A stretch of DNA of 64,000 bases from Diphasiastrum complanatum (lineage: Eukaryota > Streptophyta > Lycopodiopsida > Lycopodiales > Lycopodiaceae). Shown piece after piece: positions 33,217 through 44,828 of this stretch. The DNA is taken from positions 3,986,279 through 4,050,278 of the forward strand of contig CM055102.1 of assembly GCA_029204225.1 (NCBI GenBank), written 5' to 3'. Within the stretch, counting starts at the first letter, position 1. Every line of letters starts with the position of its first letter. Below the pieces are notes generated by a model. It was not told the origin of the DNA, ran no database searches, and was given only the letters and a program-made list of their open reading frames with translations. The translations under genes and the position numbers were made by a program.

Positions 33217-35304
33217 ATGTATTGTGGCAAGGCCCACTAGGTAAGGCTTGGCCAATAGTATTTTAAGTGGTGGGACCCACTTGTTTATTATTGTGCAGGA
33301 AATACCGACAACAGGGTCCACGGCCCAAAGTAGTGTCAGTCCCTCAGCACTAGGCTGCAACTGTAGTGAACGGGTGCTGTTGTCAGTTCTTTTATTGCTG
33401 GGACATGGCTGCTTCAGGAAAAGCGTGGATAGAATTCGCTTACGTAAAACCTGAGGCTTTATTAGTGGATGATCAGCAAGAACTGGGACTTGCCAGATTT
33501 TCAATAATACTCATAAGGATCTGGTGGCCATTATGGAGAACCTTGTTCATCAACAATTAGGTAGTTGAGGCATTCCATCAGAGTATCCCAAGATAAACTT
33601 GGATCCTCATAGATTGGCGCAACTGGTCCCAACATCAGAGGCTCTTCTAATTCGTAATGTGGATACGGCGTGCTCGTTTGACTACTTTGTTGATCCAGGT
33701 AGTGGTATGCTTGAACCTGACGACTTTCCTCCGCAGTCAATCTTACAAATTGAGGACATGGTTCTGTCGTTGTGAACGCTGGTGCTTGCTGGATTGGAGG
33801 CCTATTTGGGCTTGGATTCCCTGGATTTGGCCTTTTGAGAATTGATATACCTAGGTTTGGCATTGGTTTGGGCTGCTGCATTATGGAACAATGAGACTTT
33901 GGTTGAATCTTGGACATTGAGGGACAATCATCAACTTTAGTCTTCCCTTGGTCATTGCACTTCCCCGTTGAAGGCTGCGTGATGGCACTTTTCCTTGGAT
34001 CTTGTGCTGAATTGCCTTCAAGTTGCCCTGTTGACGCTAGTCCCCTCTGTAATTCTTCTTTGCAGTGCTTGCTCCAAGGGACTTGGTAAACTCCGTTGGA
34101 CTTCGTCGGATGCCAATTTCTTGACTTCCTCAGTTACCATTGGCTTAATAGATTCTACTAGCTCTATCTTCTGTGATGTTGATGTTGCTTGTCTACTTGA
34201 GGGTATCTCTGCATATTTTGGGACTGTTGCCATATTGTCTTCTTCAACACTTGCTTCATAACCTGGTGGCAGTAAGATTTTTCTTTTATAGCGTGTTCGA
34301 GGTGTAAGGTTCACCACAGGTGCATGTCGGTCTACATAGGCCAAATGCCTCCTGGCTATTTGTGAATTTCTCATTGGGCAATCTCGGCATGGATAGTTAA
34401 CTCCGCATTGTGAACACAAGGGATCAAATGTTGATGGATCCCCTTGATGTGGACATTCAGCACAACGGTGTTTTCCTCCGCATCCATAGCATGTTACCGA
34501 GTGCAATACACCATCGCCTCTAAGTTGATAGACATACACTAGTAATAGACTCTCCTTACTTCCACAAAGTAGACTGGTAGGCTGTTATGGTCCTCTATTG
34601 AGTTCAGTGACTTGCAAGAGGATATAACCAAAACTTCTACCTTGCCACTGTTTGTTGAAGAAACTCGTGATTTAGGTGGGTTTTTTTGACATCCATCCTT
34701 TAAATGAGCTCCTTGTTGGCTTGATTTTGCTTTTGACCATTGAACTACTGGATCTTGCCATCGACGGACTTGTTGCTCTGCAGATTCTTGATTGGACACT
34801 TGGTACTTGGATGATCTCCAAAGTAGAAGGTACATTCATCCTTTTCAAGAAAATTGATTGTGTGAGCATAAGCTTGATGACGGCCTGAACTTGAAGTGCA
34901 AGGTTCTTGGTCTTCCACTACAATTGATCTGCTTGACTTTGCTGCACTTTTTTGCCTCCCACAGGTTCCCATTCTTGTTGAATCATCGTTCGTTGTTGAC
35001 CTTTGTTCCTCTAAAACCCAATCTGATGATTCATCAGAGCGATAGGAAAAATCCTCATCCCTTGTGAGATTTTCATCATGGCAGCATCCTTACAGAGTTG
35101 TACAGGTGACGCATAGAATGCTAATTCTGCCATACCAGATATGATCCTTTTGGACAGTCCAGCATAGTATTTTGCCATGATGATCCGTTCAGGAATCGGT
35201 GGATTACAATCCTTCACTAATTGGATGATTCGATAGGTGTAGTTTCGGATTTTTTCATTAGGAAACTTTTTCAGTTTAGATAATCCTGCATTGGTGGTCT
35301 CCAT
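33217..35304 (-). pseudogene. Gag of a second gag-only element, frameshifted
   Basis: Minus-strand coding begins near 35304 (METTNAGLSKLKKFPNEKI; MAKYYAGLSKRIISGMAELA is capsid-like). It passes a degenerate knuckle (CTFYFGDHPSTKC) near 34860 and then the nucleocapsid at about 34380-34500 with CYGCGGKHRCAEC (CX2CX3HX4C) and CSQCGVNYPCRDC, whose His has become Tyr. A Pro-rich tail at 33531-33917 ends in a stop near 33531. At least three frameshifts interrupt it. No protease or pol follows before the LTR at 33216, as in the elements at 6.2 and 50.4 kb. Confidence 0.7.
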
Positions 35305-37309
35305 AGTTCAGCACTAGAATGTCTCAAAGTAGCTAGTTGGTGAATTGCTTCAAGGTTTGCTCGATGACTCTGGTGTTCCAACTCCCTTTTCTTGTTTTTT
35401 TTTTTTTTTGGGAGATGGAGAAGAAGAAGAAGAAGAATAAGAGAAGAGAATCAGTAAATGGTGGATCAATATGGATGAGAATAGAGAAAGAAATGGATTT
35501 ATTTAGCAGAGATGGAGATAGAAGATGGAATAGAGATGGGACAGAAGAATGATGGATGGATAGTGGTTGATGTGGAGGGAATTGATCGGTTTGATCTGAG
35601 GTTCATTCACTTGATTTAGTCCAGGGATGTTGGATCTTGATGGATAATGTGACTACAACCTAGATTTGACAAGATCTAATCAGTTTTAGTTGGCTAATAG
35701 TGTGATTTTAGCCCTTTTTCTTGGTTTTTTGTGATTTTTTTTTTTGTTGAGATTTCTTCAGATCTGAGTGAATATAACATTCAACCTTTCTACAGTAGCT
35801 GAATCTAGACCATTTCTAGACAATGTGAGTTCTGCAAGAGTTCTTGATGGACAAATTTGTCAGGATCTTAAAAAAATTCAGTTTTTTGGCACTTTTCGGC
35901 ACTTTTTCTTAAATATTTCAAAATATAACTATTGGATCTTCACAAAAATTTTACAGTAGCTAGACCTTGGTTAGGTCTATCTATAAAACTCTTTGAGAAG
36001 GTTACTTCCCAGCAGATCTCAAGAGATCATGGAAAAAGTGCATTTTTTTGGGTTTTTTTGCAAAATTTTAAGATTTTCTGGGAACAAACTCTTGCAGACA
36101 AGTATGTACTTGTATCTAGGTCAGATTCACCTGCTCACCAAGCTTAGAGAGTTACTTCCCAAGAAAATCAAAAACTCTTGAAAATAGTGCATTTTTTTGG
36201 GGTTCTTTTGCAAAATTTTAAGATTTTCTTGGAATAAACCCTTGCAGACTGGTATGCACTTGTATGTGAGTCAAATCCACCTATTCACCAGGCTGAAAGA
36301 GTTACTTCCCAAGAAAACTCAAAAAATCGTGCATTTTTTTGGGGTTTTTTTGCAAAATTCTAATATTTTCTAGGAATAAACCCTTGCAGACTGGTATGCA
36401 CTTGTATCTAGATTAGATTCACCTGCTCACCACGCTGTGAGAGTTACTTTTCAAGGAAACTCAAAAAATCTTGAAAAAAGTGCATTTTTTTGGGGTTCTT
36501 TTGCAAAAGTTTAAGAGTTTTTGGAAACAAACCCTTGCAGACTGGTATACACTTGTATCTGAGTTAGATTCACTTGCTCACCAAGCTGCGAGAGTTACTT
36601 CTCAACGAAACTCAAAAAATATTGAAAAAAATGCATTTTTTTTGGATTTTTTGGTCAAATTTTGAGATTTTTTGGGAACTAATCTTCGCAGGCTGGTATG
36701 TAGTTGTATTTGAGTCAGATCCACCTACTTAAAGACTTGCAAGAGTTACTTCTCAGGAAAACTCAAAAATTTGATGTCTGAGAAGGTTCTAGGCCACTTT
36801 TTGCTCTTGGAAACCTTCACAGGGGCACCTTTTTTTAGGATCTAACTCTCGCAGACTTCTCTATGTCCTTGTCTCAATGAGATGGAACTTTAGAGAGCTC
36901 TGCGAAGGTTAGTTTTGATTTTTGAATTTCTATTTACTTTTACAAGGGTTTTGAATTTTTATGGGTTTTGCTCTGTTTTTTCAAAATCTATTGGGAAGTA
37001 ACCTTTGTAGGCTTTTATGCAGGTCTAGGATAGTACCCTGGAGCTGTTGCCAGTCATGCAAAGGTTAGTTCTTGCTGGTTTTTGAGAAATCAAAATCTGA
37101 TGAGATTTTGCCTCTCTTTTTCCCTCCAAAAATAGATTTTGAGTATTTTTTCTGATTTTTATAGATTATTGAAGGGATTGAGTGCCTGGATCTGATCCTC
37201 TCCTCACAATCTCTCCCTACAATTCTTCCAAATAAAAAATCAACACAAAAATGACAAAATCTCAAAAAAAGACAAAACTAACACTAATTCACACTAATCT
37301 GGCCCCAAA
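35305..37309 (-). other. Long leader of the second gag-only element
   Basis: About 2 kb with no gene. It holds the 150-bp tandem array (36001-36760) and, at 36780-37050, the gcgaaggtt-type motif also found in the leader at 8.0-8.8 kb. No primer site or family-C LTR was found at its right end, so the 5' LTR has been lost. Confidence 0.5.
36001..36760 (-). repeat. Tandem array, about 150-bp unit, five copies
   Basis: The landmark gttactt begins units at 36001, 36151, 36301, 36443, 36594 and 36745, periods 142-151. Each unit contains a tgcatttttttgg block, a gcaaaattttaag block and a cttgcagactggtatgcact block. Confidence 0.9.
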
Positions 37310-37617
37310 ATTTTTGATATTTTTAGGTGAAAAAGATGTCAAATTTCAGAGTTCAAGGACTGAAATTGATCTACAAATGATCACAAAGAGTGATTGGTAG
37401 CTTGTGATCTTGATTAGCTTCCAAATCTAGCTTCTACTTGACAATCTTTGTGATTCCAAGCAAGAACAATAAAAAAAAGATGATCCACGGCTTCACACGT
37501 GTGAAGTACAGCTATGGTATGCCTTGATAATAGAGAAATAGTTTAATTATCATTTACTAAGCATTCATCCACAAAGAAAGTACTCAAGAGAGTCAAAACA
37601 CAAATATTGCTTCACAA
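37310..37617 (-). repeat. Copia LTR remnant
   Basis: The minus strand matches the plus-strand LTR at 21905-22130 (tgtcaagtagaagctag; gtagatc). It contains CACACGTGTG at 37494-37503. Ends are not defined. Confidence 0.55.
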
Positions 37618-37946
37618 ACCAATATTTCTCATCATTAGCTCAATAACGGATCCATCATGGATCAAGTACAAAATCACAATACTCTCTCTAAGCTGCATCC
37701 AGCACGTGTGGGACAACTCATTGTACTCATCCATATCCACTTTGGATAAGATCTATCAAGTTTGCCACATCATCCATTGGTGGTTTGTGTTGACCTTCTA
37801 AATTCCTACAATCTAGGACCTAACTCCTATAATTTAGGAGATGTCATATTAGACTCAAATGAAAGCTAATCAAAATGGATCTGAATATTACAAGTGTCAT
37901 TTCACACGTGTGGACAGGTCCTCACAGATGTGGATCCACATAGATG
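37618..37946 (-). repeat. Copia LTR fragment, near-identical to 47990-48320
   Basis: About 330 bp nearly identical to part of the LTR at 47988-48358, including CACACGTGTG at 37903-37912 and cacgtgtg at 37703. The first 38 bp of that LTR are missing, and the RNase H coding of the 37.9-43.5 kb element is fused directly to it (ADILT, then LTR sequence). Confidence 0.8.
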
Positions 37947-38522
37947 TCAAAATATCAGCTAGTTGTTCTTCTGTGCTACAATGAACAACATGAATTTCAC
38001 AACTCAATAGCCTCGCACGTATAAAGTGATACTGAATCTCAATGTGTTTAGTTCTCGCATGGAACACTGGATTCTTTGCTAGCTGAATGCCAATCTGACT
38101 GTCGCTATGTAAAGTCGTGGCATTTTTCTGCTTCATGCCAATTTCTTCCAAGATTTGTCTTAACCATATAGCTTCCTGTGCTGCACTCACATTGCCTTAT
38201 ACTCTACTTTTGTGGTGGAAAGAACAATTGTACTTTGCTTCTTACTAGACCAGGAAAAGCAACTACCACAAAACTGGAATATATACCCTGTGGTGGATCT
38301 ACGATCATCATAGTCACCTCCCCAATCCGCATCCACATAGCCACACAACTCAGGTAAACCATCATGCTTCCTGTAAATCAAGTCATACTCTGAAGTGCCT
38401 TTCACATAACACAAAATGCATTTAGTTGCCTTCCAATGCGTTTTCGTAGGTGCTGCCATAAACTGACTTACAATGCCAACAGCATAGCATATATCTGGTC
38501 TAGTCATGGTAAGGTAAATCAA
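37940..38522 (-). pseudogene. Copia RNase H
   Basis: Encodes the RT end (LTMTRPDICYAVGIVSQFMA) and RNase H (ADWGGDYDDRRSTTGYIF, VLSTTKVEYKAM, then ARTKHIEIQYHFIRARL, CSTEEQLADIL). A frameshift near 38188 separates the two halves. The acidic residue of the usual TEAEY motif reads TKVEY. RNase H removes the RNA template during cDNA synthesis. Confidence 0.85.
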
Positions 38523-38534
38523 GCTCCCTACTAA

Positions 38535-39131
38535 CTATCTATATAGTGTAGCATCAAATGACTGTGACTCGTCAAGCTTAGAAAGCCTTTTACCTGGTTC
38601 AATAGGAGTGTTTACTGGTTTGCAATCCTGCAACCTAAACTTGTGCAGCAACTCTTTGACATACTTCACCTCTTCATGTCCTTTTTGCCACACTTCTACT
38701 CCAAGGTAGTAATGCATCAGGCTGAGATCTGTCATCTTGAATTGTTCCATGAGGTCTTTCTTGATCATGTCTATCATCTCTTGATTATTTCCCGTAATAA
38801 TCAAGTCATCAACATAAAGAGCAATCAAAGCAACCATACCATCAAAGCATAAGACATATAGATTTGGATTAGAATGTGTTCTCACCATCTCCTTTGAATG
38901 AAAGTAGGCATCAATCCTATTATACCACACACGTGGTGCTTGTTTAAGACCATAAAGTGCTTTCTTCAAGCGACATACTTTATTTTCCTATCCCTTCACC
39001 ACAAAGCCTTCAGGTTGATCGATGAACACTTCTTCTTCTAACTCACCATTTAGAAAAGCAGATTTCACATCCATCTGATGCAAAGGCCAACCAAAATGTG
39101 AAGCTAAAGCAACAAGTAGACGTAGAGTATT
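38535..39131 (-). pseudogene. Copia reverse transcriptase
   Basis: Contains [20 protein letters not shown] near 39075-39020, KKALYGLKQAPRVWYNRI, the catalytic ALYVDDLIITGN at about 38800-38825, and the thumb region (CKPVNTPIEPGKRL). In-frame stops lie near 39117, 38989 and 38537. YVDD is intact, so the enzyme died by stops rather than loss of the active site. It would copy element RNA to cDNA in the particle. Confidence 0.9.
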
Positions 39132-40006
39132 CTACTTACAAACCGGCGGAAAGGTCTCCTCATAGTTGATGCCTTTACTTTGTGCATACCCTTTGATCAC
39201 CAATCTTGCCTTGTGCTTTGCTATACTTCCATCTGCATGGTACTTAGTCCTATATACCCATTTGCAACCAATGGATTTCTTGCCAATTGGTGGTTCTACT
39301 AAGTCCCATGTGCTATGCTTAGCAATTGACTCCATCTCCTCTCCCATGGCCTTGACCCAAATGTCATCATCCTTCGCTTCACCATAAGTCGAAGGTTCTT
39401 TGCTTTGAATAATGCTAGATAAGAGAGGATAATTTGCTTCATACCTTTCAGGTTGAGTCTTCTCTCTTGTTGATCTTCGTAGCTCTCCTTGGTTAGATGA
39501 TCCTGGAAAGTCATCCATGTCGCGGCTCTCCAACAATCTCTCAAACCACTTAGGGAGCTTCCTGGTGAAAATGTATCCCATGGTACATCCTTCTCCTTGC
39601 GTTTGTCACCTACAACTTCAATCCTTCTTGCACCAAAAGCTTTGTCCCTACCTCTCCAACCTGTCTCTTGAGGTTGAGTAGTAGTATCTTGAGATATATC
39701 CTCATGTTCATCACTCGGAAGGTCAATGAATGGATCATCATGAGGTGGTATCCTCACTATACCATCTTTCCCACTGGATGTGTCTATCTTCTCAGCATCC
39801 TCGTCTTCATACATCTTGGATTCACCAAAGATAACATCATGGCTTATATGGATTTTGTTTTCCACTGGATCAAAACATCTATAGCCCTTCACACGATCAT
39901 CATATCCTAGGAATATGCACTTGATAGCTTTTACATCAAGTTTACGTCTCTCTTCCTTAGGAATGTGTACAAAGGCCTTACATCCAAAGATTCGCAAGTG
40001 GTTCAC
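39132..40006 (-). pseudogene. Copia integrase C-terminus, linker and RT start
   Basis: Begins MNHLRIFGCKAFVHIPKEER, continues KCIFLGYDDRVKGYRCFDP and an acidic linker (KEKDVPWDTFSP), shifts frame near 39570, then GKKSIGCKWVYRTKYHADGS and KARLVIKGYAQSKGINYEET leading to the stop at 39132. The order is normal for copia. Confidence 0.85.
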
Positions 40007-40033
40007 CTTTGGCTTCTTTTCATGAATGCTTCC

Positions 40034-40750
40034 TCAAGTGTTTATCTTTGGTATGGCAATAGTAGGACTTCTATTCTGAAGATAGACTGCCGTGCTACAT
40101 GCTTCTGACCAAAAATCTTTTGGTAGGTTCATCTCAGCTAGCATAGATCTGGCACTTTCCACAATCGTACGATTCTTGCGCTCAGCTACACCATTGAGAG
40201 TAGGAGTATGAGCTTGCGTAAATTGTCTTTTAATCCCACATTGATCACAAAGATCATTGAAGTCATTAGACTTGTACTCACCTCCACTATCTGATCTTAG
40301 GACTTTGATCTTCCTATCTGTTTGATTGTCGACCAATGCTTTGAAGCTCTTGAAGTTATCAAATGCATCTGATTTCTTCTTCAAGAAGTAGATCCATGTC
40401 TTATGTGACATATCACCAATAAAGGTCATGAAATAGAAGGCTTTACCTAAGGACATGGTCCTCATAGGCCCACATAAATCTGTGTGGATTAAATCCAAGA
40501 TGTTCTTTGCTCTTGCAACACCCCCTTTATTGAACTTCTCTCGATGCTGCTTCCCATATACACAAGATTCGCACATCGATTTCAAGTGATCTTCTATGGT
40601 AGGCAATCCTGTTACCATCTCCAATTTTCTCATCAAACTGAGGCTTCCCAAGTTCAAGTGACCAAGCCTCTTATGCCATAACTCAATTTGCGATGGAATG
40701 GATGATACAAGTCCATGTTGCCCCTTAATTGTAGCATTCAACCTGTACAA
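40034..40750 (-). pseudogene. Copia integrase core, catalytic residues intact
   Basis: Contains the zinc-binding LWHKRLGHLN with paired Cys (CESCVYGK), then the catalytic triad: Asp in DLIHTDLCGP, Asp in VLRSDSGGEY and Glu in LNGVAERKNR. The frame is open for 238 codons. It is separated from gag-protease only by one TGA at about 40766 and from the next part by a frameshift near 40030. It would insert cDNA into chromosomes. Confidence 0.9.
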
Positions 40751-40765
40751 TTTTGTATTGGGCTC

Positions 40766-41986
40766 TCATACTCCATCCACAACAACTTTGAGCTTTTGGT
40801 TCACATCCTTCACAAAGCAACAATCATGGGCGAATTCTACTTTCAAATTTTGATCAGTAATGACTCCAATAGAAAGTAGATTTTTCTTCAAACCTGGTAC
40901 GTAAAGTACCTCCCTGATCATCCTGCTTTTGCCATTAGGTAGTTGGATTGAAACGATGCCTATCCCCTTGATCTTGCACACCTCACCATTTGCTTGTGAA
41001 ACAGATGTTCCATTATCCAACACTTTCAAGCTACTGAAACAATTCTTGTTGCCTGTCATGTGTCTTGTGGCTCCCGAGTCAATATACCATGCTTGATCAT
41101 CTTGATTAGATGACAATGCAAATATGAAGATGCTAGAGTCTTCAATCTCACCCTCATCGACAAGGTTACCTGCTTGTTTTGGTTTCCCCTTGCCTTGTTC
41201 CGCCAGGAATTTGTGACATTCACTCTTCCAATGGCCCTTTTTACCACAATGGAAGCACTTGTCTTTCTTCTTAGTTTTACTGGAAGATCCCTCATCCTCC
41301 TGAGATTTGGCAAATTGTTGTTTAGACTTCTTCTTGCCCTTGCCCCTGCCTTGTTTTGGGCGTGTCGCAAGTGCCTGATCGTCAGTATTTTGACGTCTAG
41401 CTTTCACCATTTCTCGACGTTGTTCTTCCTGCATCAAGATTCCTATGAGCTCGTCAAAGGTTGGCAATCTTTCTCTTGATGCTATTCCGCTCAAAAACAT
41501 CTGATAGGGTTCTGCAATGCCACACAATGTATTGTGCCCCAGCTCCACATCACATATACGCTCACCAATAGAATGCAGTTCATCTCTCATTGTCTTGATT
41601 CTGGTCATGTACGTCTGAATGTGCTCTCCTTGCTCTATGTGGGCACTATTCAACTTTGACTTCAGAAACATGATTCTTGACAAATTTGATGTCTCGAACT
41701 GCTCCTTTAGCACATCCCATGCCTGTCTGGGTGTAACAGCATCACAAATGTGGGTAATGATGTGATCCTTCACTAACAAGTTAATGAAGATCAAAGCTTT
41801 CCTCATCTTTTTGTCAAACACTTTGATATCCGCTTCATTTGGCGGCCTTCTCTCATCACTTGTGATGACTTCCCACACGTCTTTCTCCATCAGTATGTTT
41901 TTCATTTTCAATTTCCACACGGCATAGTTAGAAATCCCGTCCAATTTGTCACTTTCACTCAAAATGGACTCTCCCATGTTTGCCAT
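40766..41986 (-). CDS. Copia Gag-protease, open reading frame
   Basis: An uninterrupted 406-codon frame from MANMGESILSESDKLDG. Gag core (NYAVWKLKMKNILMEKDVWE, about residues 20-60; UBN2-type to about 190), a Lys/Gly-rich basic stretch, a zinc knuckle CFHCGKKGHWKSEC at about residue 240, the protease active site AWYIDSGATRHMTG at about 300, and the pre-integrase stretch EVLYVPGLKKNLLSIG near 360. It ends at a TGA where relatives continue into integrase. It is the most intact coding region in the window; whether it is expressed cannot be judged. The start is the first ATG after the leader and matches sister gags. Confidence 0.9.
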   Translation of the reverse strand: MANMGESILSESDKLDGISNYAVWKLKMKNILMEKDVWEVITSDERRPPNEADIKVFDKKMRKALIFINLLVKDHIITHICDAVTPRQAWDVLKEQFETSNLSRIMFLKSKLNSAHIEQGEHIQTYMTRIKTMRDELHSIGERICDVELGHNTLCGIAEPYQMFLSGIASRERLPTFDELIGILMQEEQRREMVKARRQNTDDQALATRPKQGRGKGKKKSKQQFAKSQEDEGSSSKTKKKDKCFHCGKKGHWKSECHKFLAEQGKGKPKQAGNLVDEGEIEDSSIFIFALSSNQDDQAWYIDSGATRHMTGNKNCFSSLKVLDNGTSVSQANGEVCKIKGIGIVSIQLPNGKSRMIREVLYVPGLKKNLLSIGVITDQNLKVEFAHDCCFVKDVNQKLKVVVDGV

Positions 41987-43217
41987 CGCAAAACTGCTTG
42001 AAACTTCTGTCGTAGGCTAAAAACAGTATTCCGAGGCCAACAGTGATGTTAAAAGTTGAAAATAATGACCTGCACTTTTTCCCTTACCAGGCCACTTGCC
42101 GCTTTTCCACCAATTTGAAAGCCAAATCGGCGTTGCCTTCCGAAATGCACTCAGTCATCAACTCCCAACAACGTGCTCAGTGGAATGATGAAATCACTTC
42201 TGGCACACTCCGAACACTTTCTCCGTTGCAATCACTCTGTTTTGTTGTACCGTACTTCAGGTACAGTCCGGGTGCCCTTCGTTTGGAGGTTATAGCCTTT
42301 CGTTTGGGTCAAAACTGGCAAAGGACTAAAAAATAGGGACTTTTCTAGTTTTTGAACTGTTTCTTTACCTTGAAGAAACTTCACTCTTCACTTGTGAAAG
42401 GACCCAACTCAACTTTCAGTATGAAAATTTTTAATGAAATTGAAGGCCAGAATGCACTTCACTTCTTCAGGGCCCTGTTCAAAGCCCATCCAATGGCTGA
42501 ACCAAATCTTGTGTGGTCCACGTTTCTCTCCCATCACAAGTTCTAGACCGTCGATGCATCTGACACCTCATCCAAAGGTCCAAACTGCATCTGGGTGTTG
42601 AACCGCGCGAGCTACCCGCTCTCTCTCACGGCTTCCTCCTCTCTTCCTACCAACTATGGCTGCCAAGCCTTGGATCTGATCTAGCTCGCTTACTGGTTCG
42701 TGGCTCCGCACGACCTCTTCAGACCTGATTTGCACTACTAGGACGCCCTCCTCTGAGTTTTTACAGCTTGTAAAATGGATCAGTATAGAGAGAAATCTCT
42801 GATTTTGTGCTCCCAAACCCCAGACTAGGATTTTTTACACAAACCTGTTCTTGGCTTCCAAATCGCAATGTTCTGACAGGCCTATCCTCTTCCTCTGAGG
42901 TCGTCCTATCGTTGGAAAGCTGATGCATAATCCGTTCATCAAATGGTATCCAATTGAATGCACATTGACTGCAAACACCAAATAGTCTCCTTCGAAATTT
43001 CAAAATTCCATTTTCTGAGGTTCTAATTCAGCCAACAACCCTTGTCTCTGAATCCTCACACAGTCTCACGCTCACCAAGCTTCTGTGTGCTAAACTCTCT
43101 GCATCAGTGTTTCTCCTTCCGTTTTCAACCCGTCGTAAACCCCGAACTCTCAGAAGACTGCTTTTCTCCCGAAGCTCTCTTCAACGGCGACACTATACTG
43201 TGTACACTCCTTGTACA
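41987..43217 (-). other. Long leader of the copia element
   Basis: About 1.23 kb between the primer site and the gag start, visibly more GC-rich than its surroundings. Short open frames on both strands have no recognisable domain. Confidence 0.6.
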
Positions 43218-43229
43218 GCTCTGATACCA
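43218..43229 (-). other. Primer-binding site, tRNA-Met type, perfect
   Basis: The plus strand reads gctctgatacca; it abuts the 5' LTR at 43230. Confidence 0.9.
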
Positions 43230-43503
43230 ACTTAGAATTTGCTTTGCACAAGAACACAAATTATGCTACACAGTAACACAGACAGAAAACACTCTCCACA
43301 GCAAGCTCACATAGCAACTATATTTCTCAAAATAAAATTACACTGTACATATAGTTGTTCACTCAGGCAACCCATGCATGACCCAGGTTGCCGTTGGGGG
43401 GACGCTTGTCCCGTCGATTTGCCTCGTGGCGAGGCCAACTGATCCTTATCCACTGATAGGACCCACAGTACAGTAACACAGTGATTCTACTTTAATTCTA
43501 ACT
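43230..43503 (-). repeat. Copia 5' LTR, 274 bp
   Basis: Inverted ends ACTTAGAATT and AATTCTAACT, both altered from TGTTAGAATT/AATTCTAACA. Short for copia but consistent with its position next to the primer site. It lies within the integrase coding of the next element. Confidence 0.65.
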
Positions 43504-44441
43504 CTTTTTTGGCTTTTTACAAAATAGAGCCTCATAAGATGTTATGCCTCCAATGGGCTTACATGGCAATCTATTACACAAATAAGTTGCACAAATAATA
43601 GCCTCTCCCCAAAAGAACTTAGGTAGAGATGCATCTAACCTTAAAGCCTTAGCACACTCACATAGTGTTCTATTCATCCTCTCGGCTATACCATTTTGTT
43701 GAGGACTATAAGTACATGTAAGTTCTCTCTTAATGCCATTGGATTTACAAAACTCTATCATCTTGGTGGAGATATACTCTCCACCATTATCACTTCTCAA
43801 TACTTTAATTCTAGCATCAAGTTGATTTTCAACTAGAGTTTTGAACTTAACAAAAGCTTCAAATACTTTACTTTTGGAATCCAAAAGTTCAATCCAAGTG
43901 TATCTAGAGTAATCATCAATAAAAGATACATACATAGATGCACCTCCATTAGATTCTTGAGAAAAAGAGTGCACATCACTATGAATAAGATCTAATGATT
44001 TTGTAGATCTAGTGGAAGAGATATCAAAAGGTAGCTTGTGTGCCTTTGAGAGGCTACAAGCTTCATAACTTTTTTCACACTTTGAGAGTGTCTTTGGAAG
44101 GCCGAGATCAAGATCCTTGGTGCATAGCATCTCCATAGATTTGAAGTTGGGGTGGCCCAACCTCTTATGCCAAAGCTCCACTTGATCGAGCTCCTCCTTC
44201 ACCATGTTCACACTTCTAAGAAAAAAATTAGCATCCAGCTTAAAATGCCTTCCTTGCTTGAATCCCTTTACAATGCAAGTATTATTAATCATTATCGAGC
44301 AAACACTTTGCTTTAAATGGACATCTAAGCCATCATCCATCAATTGTCCTACACTTAACAAATTCTTAGTGAGTGTAGGAACATAGAGTACATTATCAAG
44401 ATCTACTCTCTTAGAGGATCCAAGACTTAAGGGAATAGTTC
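43504..44441 (-). pseudogene. Copia pre-integrase and integrase, cut by a copia LTR
   Basis: Minus-strand coding with LDNVLYVPTLTKNLLSVGQL, the zinc-binding LWHKRLGHPNFKSMEML with CEKSYEAC, and a catalytic core with DLIHSDVHSF, VLRSDNGGEYIS and QQNGIAERMNRTL, so D, D and E are all present. The frame is open for 287 codons (43498-44361). It stops at the LTR of the neighbouring element. Its upstream part, gag and protease, lies at 46372-47394 beyond a nested insertion. Confidence 0.9.
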
Positions 44442-44446
44442 CTACT
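44442..44446. repeat. Target-site duplication CTACT, left copy
   Basis: Flanks the nested element at 44447-46366; repeated at 46367-46371. Confidence 0.85.
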
Positions 44447-44745
44447 TGTAAAAATTACAGCAAATAAGGATCCTAAAACACTTGAAATGATGAGGGAAAC
44501 AATAGATTATGATTTCATAAGATTAGCACAAGTTGAACCATCAAAATCCATCAAAAATCTATGCTTGAACCTCACTAAATGGCCCAAATCCTTGAAGAAG
44601 GCTTCACACGTGTGAAAGTACAGCCTCCCACAGTCTGAGGAATCCTATGCTATTTGGCACGTGTGACAAGCCACATCATGACCATCTAACTATTTACAAG
44701 TCATATGACCAAAACTAGTCAAGCTAGAATTGTGAATTTTTAACA
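44447..44745 (-). repeat. 3' LTR of the nested copia element
   Basis: 299 bp, minus-strand start TGTTAAAAATTCACAATTC after the purine tract gaggaggag, end AATTTTTACA. Contains CACACGTGTG at 44605-44614 and cacgtgtg at 44658. Confidence 0.85.
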
Positions 44746-44828
44746 CTCCTCCTCACTATCTAGCTTGGTTCAATCATTGCTTTACTAATCACTCCAAGTG
44801 ATGATCCGAACTTCATAAAAGGTGTCTT

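Larger units (their letters stand above)
37936..43503 (-). mobile_element. Nearly full-length copia element
   Basis: Order on the minus strand: 5' LTR 43230-43503, primer site 43218-43229, leader, gag-protease 40766-41986, integrase 40034-40750, linker and RT 38535-40006, RNase H 37940-38522. The 3' LTR is missing; RNase H is fused to an unrelated LTR at 37946. It has roughly eight disabling changes but retains all domains. The 5' LTR interrupts the integrase of the copia element to the right. Confidence 0.85.

Noticed and set aside
35985-36760. CRISPR-like regular repeats
   Set aside because: The period is about 150 bp with no short repeat/unique spacer pattern; it is a tandem array in a plant retroelement leader.
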